This document shows positions 63,684 through 64,000 of a DNA stretch of 64,000 nt, in pieces. Under the pieces are notes generated by a model, which made no database searches, was not told the origin of the DNA, and was given only the letters and a program-made list of their open reading frames with translations. The translations under genes and the position numbers were made by a program. Origin of the DNA: Citrobacter sp. RHB25-C09. GTDB lineage: Bacteria > Pseudomonadota > Gammaproteobacteria > Enterobacterales > Enterobacteriaceae. Position 1 is the first letter of the stretch. Each line of letters opens with the position of its first letter. The stretch spans positions 3,348,001 to 3,412,000 of the forward strand of contig NZ_CP057483.1 in assembly GCF_013836145.1 (NCBI RefSeq). Reading direction: 5' to 3'.

Positions 63684-64000
63684 ATGATCGAAACCATTAC
63701 ACATGGAGCAGAGTGGTTCATCGGGCTGTTCCAGAAAGGTGGAGAGGTGTTTACCGGTATGGTTACCGGCATTCTTCCACTGCTGATTAGCCTGCTGGTT
63801 ATCATGAATGCGCTAATCAACTTCATCGGTCAGCATCGTATCGAGCGCTTTGCTCAACGCTGCGCCGGAAACCCACTGTCTCGTTATCTGGTTTTACCGT
63901 TCATCGGGACCTTCGTGTTCTGTAACCCGATGACCCTGAGTCTGGGTCGCTTTATGCCAGAGAAATACAAACCCAGTTACTACGCGGCGGCGTCTTATAG
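63684..64000 (+). CDS. srlA: Glucitol/sorbitol PTS enzyme IIC subunit SrlA (partial)
   Basis: Starts at 63684 after GGAGAGAACA and is cut by the right edge after 105 codons. The N terminus MIETITHGAEWFIGLFQKGG and the hydrophobic segments GMVTGILPLLISLLVIMNAL and YLVLPFIGTFVFCNPMTLSL match SrlA. It is the first gene of srlAEBD and imports sorbitol as the phosphate. Confidence 0.95.
   Translation, partial: MIETITHGAEWFIGLFQKGGEVFTGMVTGILPLLISLLVIMNALINFIGQHRIERFAQRCAGNPLSRYLVLPFIGTFVFCNPMTLSLGRFMPEKYKPSYYAAASY

Noticed and set aside
1..64000. CRISPR array
   Set aside because: No regularly spaced direct repeats; the only repeats are REP palindromes, tRNA copies and the two 131-bp spacers.

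Overview
The window is a chromosomal segment of an enteric gammaproteobacterium of the Escherichia/Salmonella/Citrobacter group. From about 25.5 kb to the right end the order is the standard enteric backbone: glaH(csiD)-lhgO-gabD-gabT-gabP-csiR, kbp, ygaV-ygaP, alaE, ygaC, ygaM, nrdHIEF, proVWX, ygaY, mprA-emrA-emrB, luxS, micA, gshA, yqaA-yqaB, a tRNA-Ser/tRNA-Arg cluster, csrA, alaS, recX, recA, pncC, mltB, srlA. Protein lengths match the E. coli K-12 orthologues almost residue for residue. Differences in gene content (a DUF1996 gene after proX, a MocR/AhpD-like pair before nrdH, an intact ygaY) make a Citrobacter-like species my best guess, but this is inference.

Region 1 (1 to about 19.09 kb) is the right-hand part of a genomic island inserted at the tmRNA gene ssrA, the site used by the K-12 prophage CP4-57. 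A degenerate copy of the ssrA 3' end with its downstream terminator at 18991-19088 marks the right attachment end; the integrase end lies outside the window. The island carries three probable anti-phage systems: an ABC-three-component-like operon (1-2205, ATPase cut by the window edge), a divergent single-chain PD-(D/E)XK nuclease/adenine methyltransferase (2558-5761), and a two-gene nuclease/Ski2-like helicase operon of Hachiman type (12544-16115). Between them are an AlpA-type regulator next to two poorly characterised genes (5889-8583), and a five-gene block with an EcsC-like protein, a YaaW-like protein, a WYL regulator and two small exported proteins (9169-12214), which I consider the best candidate for something undescribed. 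The island ends with the familiar module DUF932 - RadC-like - DUF987 - YfjZ antitoxin - YpjF/CbtA toxin.

Region 2 (19.1-25.4 kb) lies just outside the island. It contains an internally deleted IS3-family element and a large YpjA-like autotransporter whose reading frame runs out inside the beta-barrel domain next to the element, so it is probably non-functional. A long AT-rich stretch follows.

Region 3 (25.4-64 kb) is core genome. Its main stories are glutarate/GABA catabolism (glaH to csiR), class Ib ribonucleotide reduction with paired NrdR boxes, glycine betaine uptake (proU), EmrAB efflux with its repressor MprA, quorum signal synthesis (luxS), the sRNA MicA, glutathione synthesis, and SOS recombination (LexA box, recA, recX). 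Notable losses are ygaZH (only a frameshifted 5' remnant of ygaZ remains), stpA and yqaE, all missing from positions where they occur in E. coli. The tRNA-Arg cluster contains two near-identical 131-bp spacer repeats that each end in an 18-nt copy of the tRNA 3' end. Several REP-type palindromes sit between core genes.
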